From contig DUOL01000221.1 of the NCBI GenBank assembly GCA_012838875.1, forward strand, positions 1 to 22,399: DNA of 22,399 nt. Reading direction: 5' to 3'. Positions 1-9,900 of the stretch are shown here, one piece after another. The notes beneath the pieces were generated by a model. The model ran no database searches, was not told the origin of the DNA, and saw only the letters and a program-made list of their open reading frames with translations. The stretch's first letter is position 1, and each line of letters starts with the position of its first letter. The position numbers were made by a program, and so were the translations under genes. This DNA is from Bacteroidales bacterium (GTDB taxonomy: Bacteria; Bacteroidota; Bacteroidia; Bacteroidales; WCHB1-69).

Positions 1-133
1 CGCGGCGGCAAAAAAGCGAGCTTGTAAGCTCTTTTTGCCGCCTTGCGTCCCCACGGCTTGTGCCCGCGGACTTGGAACCGGGCGCCGACCCCGAGCATAG
101 CGAGGGGACACGCCCTAATTAAAATTAAAAATG
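1..133. repeat. Partial copy of GC-rich palindromic element (arm, truncated by window edge)
   Basis: This GC-rich non-coding stretch in an AT-rich setting is the near-identical reverse complement of the left arm of the intact element at 12655-13037. It contains a long hairpin at 4-42 (stem ggcggc/gccgcc, then an A/T-rich and gagctt/aagctc inner stem). A terminal GC stem has cccc at 89-92 pairing gggg at 104-107, and the outer end GGGACACGCCC lies at about 105-115. The AT-rich tail to about 133 resembles the flanks of the other copy, so it probably belongs to the unit. The remainder of the element should lie left of position 1. No protein is supported here. Confidence 0.85.
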
Positions 134-225
134 TAAAGAAAATGATTCTCTTAATCATACTATTTTCTAACATTGGCATGTTGATAATCTTTTTTGGTAG
201 CAACATTAAAAAAATAAAAAATTCT

Positions 226-233
226 TACCTTTG
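226..233 (+). promoter_or_regulatory. Candidate ftsK promoter, -7 box TACCTTTG
   Basis: TACCTTTG fits the Bacteroidota -7 consensus TAnnTTTG and lies 43 bases before the ftsK start. The upstream spacer is A-rich, and I see no TTG at the expected -33 distance. The assignment therefore rests on the -7 box and its position alone. Confidence 0.45.
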
Positions 234-276
234 TTGTTCGTATTTTGTCCACCCCGTTTTTTTGTAGTATTGAGGA

Positions 277-2814
277 ATGAAAATTACTAATAATAGAGTT
301 GTTAAGTCAGGAAATAAGAAAGGTAAGAGGCTGACACACAAGAGTGTGGCAAAAAAGAGGCGTGGCTCCGGCGGAAGAAACACTTCCCGAAAAAAGAAGC
401 GTACGAGCAGTATCCGTTCTTTTTTTGCGTTCTTTAAGAATGAAAAAGTTATTAAAGTTTATGGGGTTCTACTGCTTGCTTTTTCGGTTCTGCTATTAGT
501 ATCGCTACTTTCTTATTTTTTCCATCATACGACTGACGATTTCTTTGTGCGGACTTCGTCGGTGCCGCCGGGAAATATAGCCCGTGGTGTGGGCGCTCAT
601 CTATCCTATTTTTTCATTAATTTTACCTTTGGGGTGGCGGCACTCGGTTTTGTTTTTCTCTTTTTTATTTATGGACTGAAACTTATCGGGATAGAGTTGA
701 AAATGAAAGAAAAATCACTTTCCTTAGTTAAGATAACCATTACCACACTTTTGACTATGGCATGGATATCTCTTTTTCTCGGTTTTTGGGTTTTTGATAC
801 GGGAAATGAATTTATTGCAGGGAGTTTCGGATTATTTACTTCGCAATATCTACTCTCTACGACCGGCAAATTTGTTACTTTTTTAATTGTAACTGTCCTT
901 TTATTAACGATTTTGATACTTTGTTACCAATTTTCAATAAAACGTTTTTTACTTCTATTTGTGTCGTTTTTTAAATATTTGTTTTCAAAATTTAAGAGAA
1001 AAGAGAGGAAAATAAAGGATAAAACAACTGTCCCGATATCCTCTAATGTCGCTACGGCGGAACGTCAGGAGTTGCCGGGTTTGTACATGGAAGAACGAAA
1101 TAGCCTGAATTCGGGTATTAACGAAGAGCTTTATGATTTTGAAAGTGAAGTTGAAGAAAAAGAGACGACCGATAAGCCCGTGCGTAAAGATGTTGATTTT
1201 GAAATTATTGAAGCAGAATCAATAGCGGCGACAATGGAAGAAGATGATGAGGAGGTTGAGGAGGAGTTGGAAAACAGCGTTGTTCCACTTGAGCCGTACG
1301 AACCTCGAAAGGATTTATCGGCTTATCAATTTCCGATTCCCGAGTTGTTAAAGGATTATACAAGCATTTCCGTTAATGAAGATATAAAGTTAGCGGAGTT
1401 GCGGGAAAATAAAGAGCGAATTGAGAGTACGCTCAATAGTTTTAAGATTGAGATTACTAAAATTACGGCAATTATCGGACCGACCGTTACGTTGTATGAA
1501 ATTGTGCCGGCGGAAGGAATTAGAATTAGTAAAATTAAAAATTTAGAGAATGACATTGCGTTGAATTTGGCGGCTCTTGGCATACGTATTATTGCACCGA
1601 TACCCGGCAAAGGAACCATAGGGATAGAGGTGCCGAATAAAACGCCGAATATCGTCTCTATGAAAGAGATTATTGTTTCTGAGAAATTTCAAAGTAATAA
1701 ATTTGAACTGCCGATAGGTCTGGGCAAAACAATTAGTAATGAGCCTTTTGTGGTGGATTTAGTTAAGATGCCTCACCTTTTGATGGCGGGAGCAACCGGA
1801 CAAGGGAAATCGGTGGGATTAAATGCGATAATCACTTCGTTACTATATAAAAAACATCCTTCGGAGTTGAAGCTCGTTTTAATTGACCCGAAAAAAGTTG
1901 AATTTCCGCTCTATTCTAACATTGAGAAACATTTTTTAGCTAAATTACCTGACGAAGAGGAGCCAATAATAACAGACACTAAAAAGGTTATTCGTACTCT
2001 TAACTCACTCTGCATAGAGATGGATAACCGTTACGAGCTTTTAAAATTGGCAAAAGTTAGGAATATTAAGGAGTATAATACGAAGTTTTGTCGCCGTGAG
2101 CTTTCTCCGACTAACGGGCATCGTTATTTGCCTTATATTGTTTTGATTATTGATGAGTTTGGCGATTTAATTATGACGGCGGGACGTGAGGTTGAGCATC
2201 CGTTGGCGAGGTTAGCGCAGTTGGCACGAGCTATTGGAATACATCTTATTATTGCTACGCAGCGTCCTTCGGTGAAAATTATCAGCGGAAATATTAAAGC
2301 AAACTTCCCCGCCCGCGTGGCTTTTCGTGTCTCCTCACGTATTGACTCGCAAACTATTCTTGATACTACCGGTGCCGACCAATTGGTAGGAAAAGGTGAT
2401 ATGCTCCTTTCTACGGGAAGTGATTTGTTACGCCTTCAATGTGCCTTCGTAGATACGCCGGAAGTGGAGAGCGTTACCAATTATATTGCCGAACAGCAAT
2501 CTTATCCCGAAGCTTATATGCTACCCGAATATGCCGATAGTGATGATAGTTTTGATAGTGACGATTCGTTATCAAGCGATAAACTGGATCCTTGTTTTAT
2601 GGATGCGGCAACGCTGATTGTGCAAAATCAACAAGGATCGACTTCACTTATACAACGAAGAATGAACCTGGGCTATAACCGTGCAGGCCGAATTATGGAC
2701 CAATTGGAAGAGTTCGGCATCGTCGGTCCTCCCAATGGAAGTAAAGCGAGAGACGTGAAAGTGCAAACACTGGAAGAGTTACGCATTATTTTTGATAAAA
2801 TCGGACTGCTTTAA
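277..2814 (+). CDS. ftsK: DNA translocase FtsK/SpoIIIE
   Basis: This is the septal ATP-driven DNA pump that moves chromosome ends across the closing division site and assists dimer resolution. The 845-residue protein starts with a Lys/Arg-rich cytosolic tail (about 1-55), followed by four or five membrane segments (about 58-235). A variable acidic linker comes next, with a Glu/Asp run near 310-345. The RecA-like motor has Walker A GATGQGKS at 505-512 and Walker B ending in Asp626-Glu627. The C-terminal winged-helix gamma domain (about 769-845), which reads polarity sequences in DNA, is present. The length fits a full FtsK with a short linker. ATG 277 follows a weak gagga and is the first start before the basic tail. 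Its stop overlaps the stop of the convergent gene by four bases, and I see no terminator between them. Confidence 0.97.
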   Translation: MKITNNRVVKSGNKKGKRLTHKSVAKKRRGSGGRNTSRKKKRTSSIRSFFAFFKNEKVIKVYGVLLLAFSVLLLVSLLSYFFHHTTDDFFVRTSSVPPGNIARGVGAHLSYFFINFTFGVAALGFVFLFFIYGLKLIGIELKMKEKSLSLVKITITTLLTMAWISLFLGFWVFDTGNEFIAGSFGLFTSQYLLSTTGKFVTFLIVTVLLLTILILCYQFSIKRFLLLFVSFFKYLFSKFKRKERKIKDKTTVPISSNVATAERQELPGLYMEERNSLNSGINEELYDFESEVEEKETTDKPVRKDVDFEIIEAESIAATMEEDDEEVEEELENSVVPLEPYEPRKDLSAYQFPIPELLKDYTSISVNEDIKLAELRENKERIESTLNSFKIEITKITAIIGPTVTLYEIVPAEGIRISKIKNLENDIALNLAALGIRIIAPIPGKGTIGIEVPNKTPNIVSMKEIIVSEKFQSNKFELPIGLGKTISNEPFVVDLVKMPHLLMAGATGQGKSVGLNAIITSLLYKKHPSELKLVLIDPKKVEFPLYSNIEKHFLAKLPDEEEPIITDTKKVIRTLNSLCIEMDNRYELLKLAKVRNIKEYNTKFCRRELSPTNGHRYLPYIVLIIDEFGDLIMTAGREVEHPLARLAQLARAIGIHLIIATQRPSVKIISGNIKANFPARVAFRVSSRIDSQTILDTTGADQLVGKGDMLLSTGSDLLRLQCAFVDTPEVESVTNYIAEQQSYPEAYMLPEYADSDDSFDSDDSLSSDKLDPCFMDAATLIVQNQQGSTSLIQRRMNLGYNRAGRIMDQLEEFGIVGPPNGSKARDVKVQTLEELRIIFDKIGLL

Positions 2815-4025
2815 TCAAGATTTTCCTTATATTCTTTCATCGCTTTCGGGAAATCACGCCATGCCCATTTATCTATTACTACTCCGCCTCGTAATAAGAT
2901 TAACCCGGGATTTGAATGTATGGCATCACGAACCATAAAAGGGCCTTTAATCGGGTCAATCGTATTGGTATAGATGGGGAAATTGAGCGCATGTTGTTTG
3001 CTAAACTCGCTAATCTCTTCAATAGACGAGTTAGTCAATCCTACAAAGTCATAACCTCTGACATGGCAAGTATCAATTAAATCTTTTAATGCTGTTTGCT
3101 GAACTCCTTTAACATTAACTTCATCTAAGTTATGCATGAAAAGGATATAGAGCGGGTTCTGGTTATTTTCATTTAAAAGCTCGAACGAGTGTTCTCCTCC
3201 TGTGGAATCTACCATCGCAAATCCCTGCAACGGAGCTCTTTTTATCTCTTTTATGGTGCTGTCTTTGCGTTCAACAAAGCAGTACTCCGCATCAAAATTG
3301 AGGTTCTTATCATAAATATCCATGAGCTCATCAGTAGTTAGATAAATCATTGAACTGTCGGCTTTATTTTGATAAATGTAAAGTAGCTCTTTTTCAGCCG
3401 GTTGGTCAACAAAAAGCGTGTCAATGCGATTGCCTACTTTCCAGTCGCCAAAGTCAATTAACGGTAAATGACGATAGGCAACAACTTGTACAATACAAAC
3501 GATTAGAACTCCGATTGTCGTTAATGACCATTGTCCAAGTTCCGTGAGGCGAATATCGGGGATTCTCTTTCTTTTATAAAAGATAATTAGTGTAGGAATT
3601 ATGATAACTACATTCTTCAGGAATGTTTGTAAATTACTTAACTCTATTGCTTGCCCGAAGCATCCGCAATCTTTAACTACGCCGAAATCGTATCCGTAAT
3701 TTGTTTCAAGATGTTCGGCTACGGCTAACCAAAGAGTTAGTAGTAGGAAAAATCCCATGAAAAGTAGGTAGATAGTAGATGTAAACTTTACTTTTACACG
3801 GAAAAGAAGCATAAACCCTAATGTAAACTCCACAATATTAAGGCATACTCCAAAAAACATGGAAAGAGGGTGTAAAAAGCCGAGACCAAAAGAGATAAAG
3901 TACTCGTCCATTTTTATTGCAGACGCTACAGGGTCAATAGCTTTAGATAATCCTGAAAAGATAAATAGAATTGCTAATAAAATTCTTATAATTTTCACCC
4001 AAATTTCCTCTTTTTGTTTTCTCAT
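2811..4025 (-). CDS. DoxX/MauE-family membrane protein with thioredoxin-like C-terminal domain
   Basis: The 404-residue protein has an N-terminal membrane half (about 8-185). Its segments resemble DoxX/MauE proteins and include the MauE-type DCGCFG motif at 119-124, with Cys120 and Cys122. The C-terminal half (about 205-404) reads as a periplasmic thioredoxin-like fold, with a strand YILFMHN and a late NPGLILL turn. The usual CxxC active site is absent where it would be expected, so redox activity of that domain is doubtful. I recognise this architecture from a Bacteroides family usually labelled BT_3928-like. There, as here, it follows a tandem DUF1599 gene. In the Bacteroides arrangement I recall, tpiA comes next, but here ftsK converges instead. 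The gap to the upstream DUF1599 gene is 33 bases, so co-transcription is likely. Its exact role is unknown to me. Confidence 0.85.
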   Translation of the reverse strand: MRKQKEEIWVKIIRILLAILFIFSGLSKAIDPVASAIKMDEYFISFGLGFLHPLSMFFGVCLNIVEFTLGFMLLFRVKVKFTSTIYLLFMGFFLLLTLWLAVAEHLETNYGYDFGVVKDCGCFGQAIELSNLQTFLKNVVIIIPTLIIFYKRKRIPDIRLTELGQWSLTTIGVLIVCIVQVVAYRHLPLIDFGDWKVGNRIDTLFVDQPAEKELLYIYQNKADSSMIYLTTDELMDIYDKNLNFDAEYCFVERKDSTIKEIKRAPLQGFAMVDSTGGEHSFELLNENNQNPLYILFMHNLDEVNVKGVQQTALKDLIDTCHVRGYDFVGLTNSSIEEISEFSKQHALNFPIYTNTIDPIKGPFMVRDAIHSNPGLILLRGGVVIDKWAWRDFPKAMKEYKENLD

Positions 4026-4058
4026 AATCCTTATTTTTTAGTGTTGAAAAAAATTATA

Positions 4059-4619
4059 TTAAATTTCTTCTTCTTTTTCTATTAAAAGTCTTATTAATGC
4101 AAAAACAGCGTAATTGATAATGTCGTAATAGTTAGCGTCTAAACCTTCGGAGACAAGAGTTTCTCCTTTATTATCTTCTATCTGTTTGATACGTAATAAC
4201 TTCATTAAGATAATATCCGTTAATGAAGAGATTCTCATTTTTCTCCAAGCTTCTCCATAATCGTGATTTTTGTCCATCATAAGCATTTTTGCTTGGTTCA
4301 GATATTTCGTAAAAAGTGAAATAGCTTGGTCGGACGGCATTAGATCTTCCATTGTTTCGGCAACTCCCACTTCCAGTTGGATGAGTGCCATAGCGGAATA
4401 GTTAACAATGCCTATAAATTCAGGAATGATGCCCTCATCAACTTTTTTAACGCCCGTTTGTTCTATATTGCGAATTCGTTGTGCTTTAATGTAAATTTGG
4501 TCAGTCAGTGAAGAGACACGCAAAATTCTCCACGCCGTGCCGTAGTCAATAGTCTTTTTTGAAAAAAGAGAAATACATTGTTGTGCGACTAAATCAAATT
4601 CCTCAGCTGTATGTTCCAT
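4059..4619 (-). CDS. Tandem DUF1599 domain protein
   Basis: The 186-residue soluble protein is built from two copies of one domain, about 10-83 and 101-176. Each copy carries a DYG-AW-R-RxSSLTD signature (25-40 and 120-135), followed by an RI-x-IE segment and an INY-ALI helix. This is the DUF1599 family. Pfam has, as I recall, grouped it with nucleotide-modification-associated domains, but no reaction has been shown that I know of. Both repeats keep the charged and aromatic signature residues, so neither looks degenerate. It begins 7 bases after the stop of the upstream peptidase gene and precedes the DoxX-type gene by 33 bases. It probably shares a transcript with both. Confidence 0.85.
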   Translation of the reverse strand: MEHTAEEFDLVAQQCISLFSKKTIDYGTAWRILRVSSLTDQIYIKAQRIRNIEQTGVKKVDEGIIPEFIGIVNYSAMALIQLEVGVAETMEDLMPSDQAISLFTKYLNQAKMLMMDKNHDYGEAWRKMRISSLTDIILMKLLRIKQIEDNKGETLVSEGLDANYYDIINYAVFALIRLLIEKEEEI

Positions 4620-4626
4620 ATAGATT

Positions 4627-6924
4627 TTATTCTTTAACTATTTTTTTAATGAAAGATTGATTATTTACATTCGTTATTTTGAGAAAATAAACTCCGGAGC
4701 TAAGATTGTTTAAATTGACAATCAAATTGTTATCATTAATATTAGTTTCTATTTTCACTGTTTTCCCCATCATATCAAATAATTCAATTCTATTTATAGC
4801 GTCATTGGAATTAATAACGGTATATTCACTTGCGGGGTTCGGATAAATTGTAATATTACTATCGTGATGATTGATAGATAGTGGGGTTAGATGTAAATAT
4901 TCAAAATAGGTTTTATAATTTTGTGCGGACGCTGTCAGTTCTATGTGGGGGGAGTAGTTTAGAGGCGGGAAATTCAACTCTACGTCTCCGTTTTCATCAG
5001 TAAATCCGGCGGCTATCAGTTCTAAATTGTCGGTTATTGCTACGTAGGCATACGGTACGGTATTCACTTGTAACGAAGTCATGCCGTTAAAAAGTGCTGA
5101 GTGCGTTACGGTCATCACATCGGGTTGTGTTAGCCACAGCGTAGTTGAGGGGTCGCCCATCAGATGATAAATTTCCCAATAATAATTTTTTTCTGCACTT
5201 GATGAAGACTCTACACCTAAATTTCCTGCTGTTATCATTCCGCCTAATGTAGTGAACCATGAAGAATAGGGCTCGTTATGTGTGTGAAATAGTCGGTCGT
5301 ACATTCCCAAGTTAGCGGGGTCATAACTCATATTAGCATTTATTTCGTTGCGTAAACCAACTGCCCAATAAACATCTTCGTCCCAATAGGTGTTATTGGA
5401 GGCTCCAATGTAGGCTAAAGCTCCTTTTTTCTGTGCTCTGACGAGTGATTCTCCAAAACTTGTTTCATCAAATTTGTTACTTAGGCAGCAATTGCCAATC
5501 ATTAGACCATATTTATTTTCATTTTGCATATTGGTAATTTGCGAAGCCTTAAATACGGGGTCGCACCATTCAGTAACATCACCATGAGCCGTATAATTAG
5601 CAAAGCCCACGCCTTCACCGATTTCCGTTCTTATTTCAGCGTCTTGTGAGCTACAATTATAGTTATGTTTGTGGATAGTTGTGTAGCCGTATTCGGGAGT
5701 GAAATAATTTGAAGAGATATAGTTGATTTGACCGTCTGCATGTGTTTGTGACCAATAATTGTCGGTACCGGCAATTAATACTGCTTTATCCAAATAGGAC
5801 GGGTCGGGCATGGAAAGCTGTTCATACATTAATGTTTTTTCAATTTGCGGTGTTAACTCTGCAATGGAATTTGCCGAAAATCTACCGTAATAACAATCGG
5901 GTAAATAATCTCCCTCTGTCCATGTAAAATAATATAAATCGCTAGGGTGACTCGTAGGCCACCAGCCGCCTGTTGAAATTTCTTTTGCAGGAATCTGAGC
6001 AACATCACCAACTAAAAGGACAAAAGTGGGGGCGGGGTTTTCGGGGGTCGCATTAGTGTAAAATGAATGAATATAGTTCTCAATTGAATTATAATCTGTC
6101 CCAACATTGGGGTCATCCGTATAACCGACTTCAACTATATAACCCTTTCTTTTTTTCCAAGCGATAAACTCGTCTAATTGATTGCGAAAAGAAGAGTGCG
6201 AAACGATAAGATATTTAATAGGAATAGTATTAAACTCATTTTTACTGCGGGAAGAAAATGGATTAATAACCGGTAAGTCTGTGAAAAGATGATTGGTATG
6301 CAACCTTTTCATCTCCTCTGTTGCGGCGACATCAGCATTTTTAAATGTAATCTCTACATCAATTTTATTATAAATTTTAAATTCGTTAGTAACAGGATTA
6401 TATTTAATAGGAGAAACATAAAGCGTTGCCATATTAGTGTTTCTTAGAACTCCGATTTTTTCAACTTTTACTAAAGGTTGTCCATAAAATTCATTCGTAG
6501 AATAAGTTGCATTGTTCTTGGCGAAATCTCTTTTCCCTTTAAAAGATTTTGGATAAGAGGGTTGAGCCGGCAATAATGGCTCTCTAATCCCTATTTCATA
6601 TCCTGAAATAGTTCTTTCTTCCTGATAACTATAATTGAGGATAATATCGTCACAAAGCGGAATTTCAATTATCTTAACCAATTCGGGAAGTATCGGATTG
6701 CCGACATCTCGTGAAGCGTAATAGCCGTCCATAAATAAACGAGTATATGTATCGGCTCCCTCCTGAACCAATTCATATTTCAAATTATCAGTAGTAAATG
6801 AAATTGAAATTTTGTCAAAATTGTTCTTGGAAATTGTGTAATTACCGGTTGAAGTAACCTGTGCATTTAATAAATTCCCTATTAAAAGAGGAAATAATAA
6901 AAATTTAAAAATAACTTTTTGCAT
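4627..6924 (-). CDS. Gingipain-like C25 cysteine peptidase, short form, with T9SS sorting domain
   Basis: The 765-residue secreted protease has a signal peptide (about 1-21), a C25 propeptide (about 25-230), the catalytic domain (about 233-600), a small Ig-like domain (about 605-690) and a type A T9SS sorting domain (about 690-765, YPNP). The catalytic His is His447, in NYTAHG. The nucleophile lies in GNCC (Cys479-Cys480), where by homology to gingipain K the second Cys should act. Asp517 in WDEDVYW matches the gingipain K residue that binds the substrate lysine. A candidate zymogen processing Arg226 sits just before the catalytic domain. It lacks the CARDB-like and jelly-roll modules of its neighbour, which is 3 bases upstream. 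The two are clear paralogues, so tandem duplication followed by domain gain or loss is likely. Confidence 0.93.
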   Translation of the reverse strand: MQKVIFKFLLFPLLIGNLLNAQVTSTGNYTISKNNFDKISISFTTDNLKYELVQEGADTYTRLFMDGYYASRDVGNPILPELVKIIEIPLCDDIILNYSYQEERTISGYEIGIREPLLPAQPSYPKSFKGKRDFAKNNATYSTNEFYGQPLVKVEKIGVLRNTNMATLYVSPIKYNPVTNEFKIYNKIDVEITFKNADVAATEEMKRLHTNHLFTDLPVINPFSSRSKNEFNTIPIKYLIVSHSSFRNQLDEFIAWKKRKGYIVEVGYTDDPNVGTDYNSIENYIHSFYTNATPENPAPTFVLLVGDVAQIPAKEISTGGWWPTSHPSDLYYFTWTEGDYLPDCYYGRFSANSIAELTPQIEKTLMYEQLSMPDPSYLDKAVLIAGTDNYWSQTHADGQINYISSNYFTPEYGYTTIHKHNYNCSSQDAEIRTEIGEGVGFANYTAHGDVTEWCDPVFKASQITNMQNENKYGLMIGNCCLSNKFDETSFGESLVRAQKKGALAYIGASNNTYWDEDVYWAVGLRNEINANMSYDPANLGMYDRLFHTHNEPYSSWFTTLGGMITAGNLGVESSSSAEKNYYWEIYHLMGDPSTTLWLTQPDVMTVTHSALFNGMTSLQVNTVPYAYVAITDNLELIAAGFTDENGDVELNFPPLNYSPHIELTASAQNYKTYFEYLHLTPLSINHHDSNITIYPNPASEYTVINSNDAINRIELFDMMGKTVKIETNINDNNLIVNLNNLSSGVYFLKITNVNNQSFIKKIVKE

Positions 6925-6927
6925 AAA

Positions 6928-9900
6928 TTAATTTTGTTTTATAAATTTTTGATGATAAATTTTATTTAGATTGTCGGTGGCTTTAATGATATATAAGCCT
7001 GATGCTAAATGATTTACATTTAATGTAATTGGCTTGTTATTGATGTTTTGAGTTTCAAAGATAACCTTTCCGGTTATATCCATTATTTCAATCCTCTTTA
7101 ATTCTTGTTCCAAGCTAAGAGTAAGCCATTGATTGGTCGGGTTTGGATAAATGCTGAGTTGTTGCGTATTATTCTGATTAATAGACGAAGAGTTATTGGT
7201 AATTGTACTACTTATCAAAGTTTGAACAAGGTATTGTCCTTTAACTAAATCATGATTGAAAATTATAACATGCCCGTCCGGAATATTGGCATCAAAGTTA
7301 ATGGTGAACGTAGTCGTGTCGTATTCTCCCACATTCATTATTGCAATAGTTTGTGTCCCATTAAGAATTGTAACGAGCGAATCATTTGTATTGAGTCTTG
7401 AAGTTACATTTTCAATATTGATTGACCCGATATTGGAGTGAATAAAACGAAGTTCATACGTTTCATTTGGATTAATGATACCGTCTCCGTTTCCATTAAT
7501 TTCAAACCAGTCATATCGAACTAAAGCAGGGTTTGGGGCTTTTCCTATGACATTTAGTACAATGGTATCGGTTGCGTTGTTGTTATAATGAACAATAAAT
7601 TTGAAAGGAATCGTTGTTTGGTCTGCAAAATAGTTCTCTAATGATACAGTGAATGAAGGCGTAAAACGAACGGAATCTCCTACGGCAAGGGTTGAAATTG
7701 ACGAGTCAATAAAGTTATTTATAATTACGTATGGGGACGGGGATTGTACTTCGCACCACATATTTTCCGCTAAACTATCTCCAATATTGCGTAAAGTGAG
7801 GTCAAAAGTCAGCGGTGCTCCGATTTCAGGAATTATTCCACTTTGTAGTTGAGCATTTGTGAAAATAACATTTGGACGAGGTGTTTCATTCAATGGAATA
7901 GTACCTGCTGTTGGGAATTTAATAAAATCAAGCCATGCGCAGTCGGAGCCGTCTGAGGCATATTGATCTTTCGCATAACGAAATATGAAGCTATGTGTGC
8001 CTGCCGAAATAGGGTAGGATGCACGTGTCCAAGCCATCTCTCCGGAGTAAGCTTCTACTATGGCACTATCTATATAGACTACTAATCCGTCATATCCTGC
8101 TTCAGAAGAGATTTTTCGATAAAAAGTCAAAGAGTCGTCAACGGTAGAAGTCCACATAATAGAGAGATAAGAACTTCTGTTATTCCCTAATGACTGCTTT
8201 GAACGTGCCGAATAAGTTCCTTCAAATACATTGGAAGTAGTGATATACCAGGGATAAGTGCCATGTTCCCAAGCAAATGAGTTGAAATTATTAGTTTCAA
8301 AATCTTCCATCGCTTTTCCAATGAAAATGTAGAACGTATCAAGTAGTTGATAATTAGAGTTGTACAACCTATGATAGAAGGGGATAAGTGTTCCATCGGG
8401 TACTGCAGGGTCAATGTTGATGGAAAACTCAGTATTAATAGTTGCTCCTTTGTTGATTGTGTCAACCGGAGTGCTTGCCGGTGTGATAGAAACTAAAGAG
8501 TAGTAAGTCTGTAAATTTGACGTAACGTTAGTAATATCAAGATGACCGTTATTTTGATTAAAAATTTTCAGTTTAACACTTTCTCCGGGATCCACGTTAA
8601 CATCTCCGTTACCGGTAATTTCCGTAACGGTGTATTGAGTGCGAATCAAGTTCGGACTATTTATTTTGATTGAAAAATTATAGCTTTGTGATTGATTAAC
8701 ATCATAATATACTGTAACTACCAAGGGAATTTCCGTTTGGTCGGGTACGCGTATAGCAATTTGTCCGGTAAAGGCGACTTGTAATAGCTGTTGTTGACCG
8801 GTGCCCAAAACAGCAAGTGAATCTTGAGACTGAATTAGAGTCAAATAGGGTGAATTTTCAACTATTTCAACACGTACATTGTGTGCATCGCTAACGCCGA
8901 CGTTGCTCAATGAAATGTCCCAATTAATCATCGTCCCTGCGTCCGGGCTACTGCCGTTGGATAATGGGAGGGAATCAACCACTACGTATGGACCGGCAGG
9001 TACAATAACTTGTATTTGCTGGAAATAGGTTCGATAGTGTTGGGCGGAAGCTGTGAGTTCATAATTGCCGGGAGTAGTTAACGGAGCAAAAGATAGAGTT
9101 ACATTACCGGTGGCATCGGCAAAGCCGGCAGCTATTAAATTGACGGAAGGGTCCGTTAACGCAACATAAGCATGCGGAACCGCCTGCACTTGCAAGGTCG
9201 TAGTGCCGACAAAAAGAGTATTGTTTGCAGTAACTTGCATAATGTCAGGTTGTGAAAGCCAAGTCATAACAGAAGGGTCCCCCATCAAATGGTAGATTTC
9301 CCAATAATAGGTTTTTAATGATGAACTCGATGAGTGGACAGCCATATTTCCTGCCATCATCATTGAGGCGTTCGTTATATACCAATCTGCATACGGCTCA
9401 TTATGCGTATGAAACAGCCTATCGTAAGCCCCTAAATTGTTAACATCGTAGTTAGGAACGGTTCCACTATTTCCTATACTTCGCAAGCCTACTGCCCAAT
9501 AGTAATCTTCATTCCAATAAGTGCTGTTTGAACCGCCAATATAACCTACGGCACCGGAAAAGTTGCCTTTTCTTAGTACTGCTTCGCCAAAACATTCACT
9601 TTCATCAAATTTATTGGATAAACAACAGTTCCCTATCATTAATCCCATTTTTTCTACATTGGTCATGGCGGATACATCGTTTAAAGAGAATTGCGGATCT
9701 CCCCACATATTATAGTTGCAATGGGCGGTATAATTGGCATATCCTACACCGCTTTTAAGTAAATTAGCAATAACTGACGTATTAGTAGACGCGTGCGGAT
9801 TATAAAATGCATCAACTGTCGTATAGCCGTTGCTACTGTTTAAATATTCATTAGTAAGGTAATGAATAACGGGATTGCCGTGAGTGTAACCGTAATCACC

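Noticed and set aside
43..267. 74-codon plus-strand reading frame before ftsK
   Set aside because: Its first third lies in the palindromic repeat, and the same kind of frame (PHGLCPRTWNRAP) appears in the other copy on the opposite strand. The frame comes from the repeat's base composition.
8187..8465. Frame on the same strand within the long peptidase gene
   Set aside because: It lies in a different frame inside an intact coding sequence, with no start signal or family resemblance.
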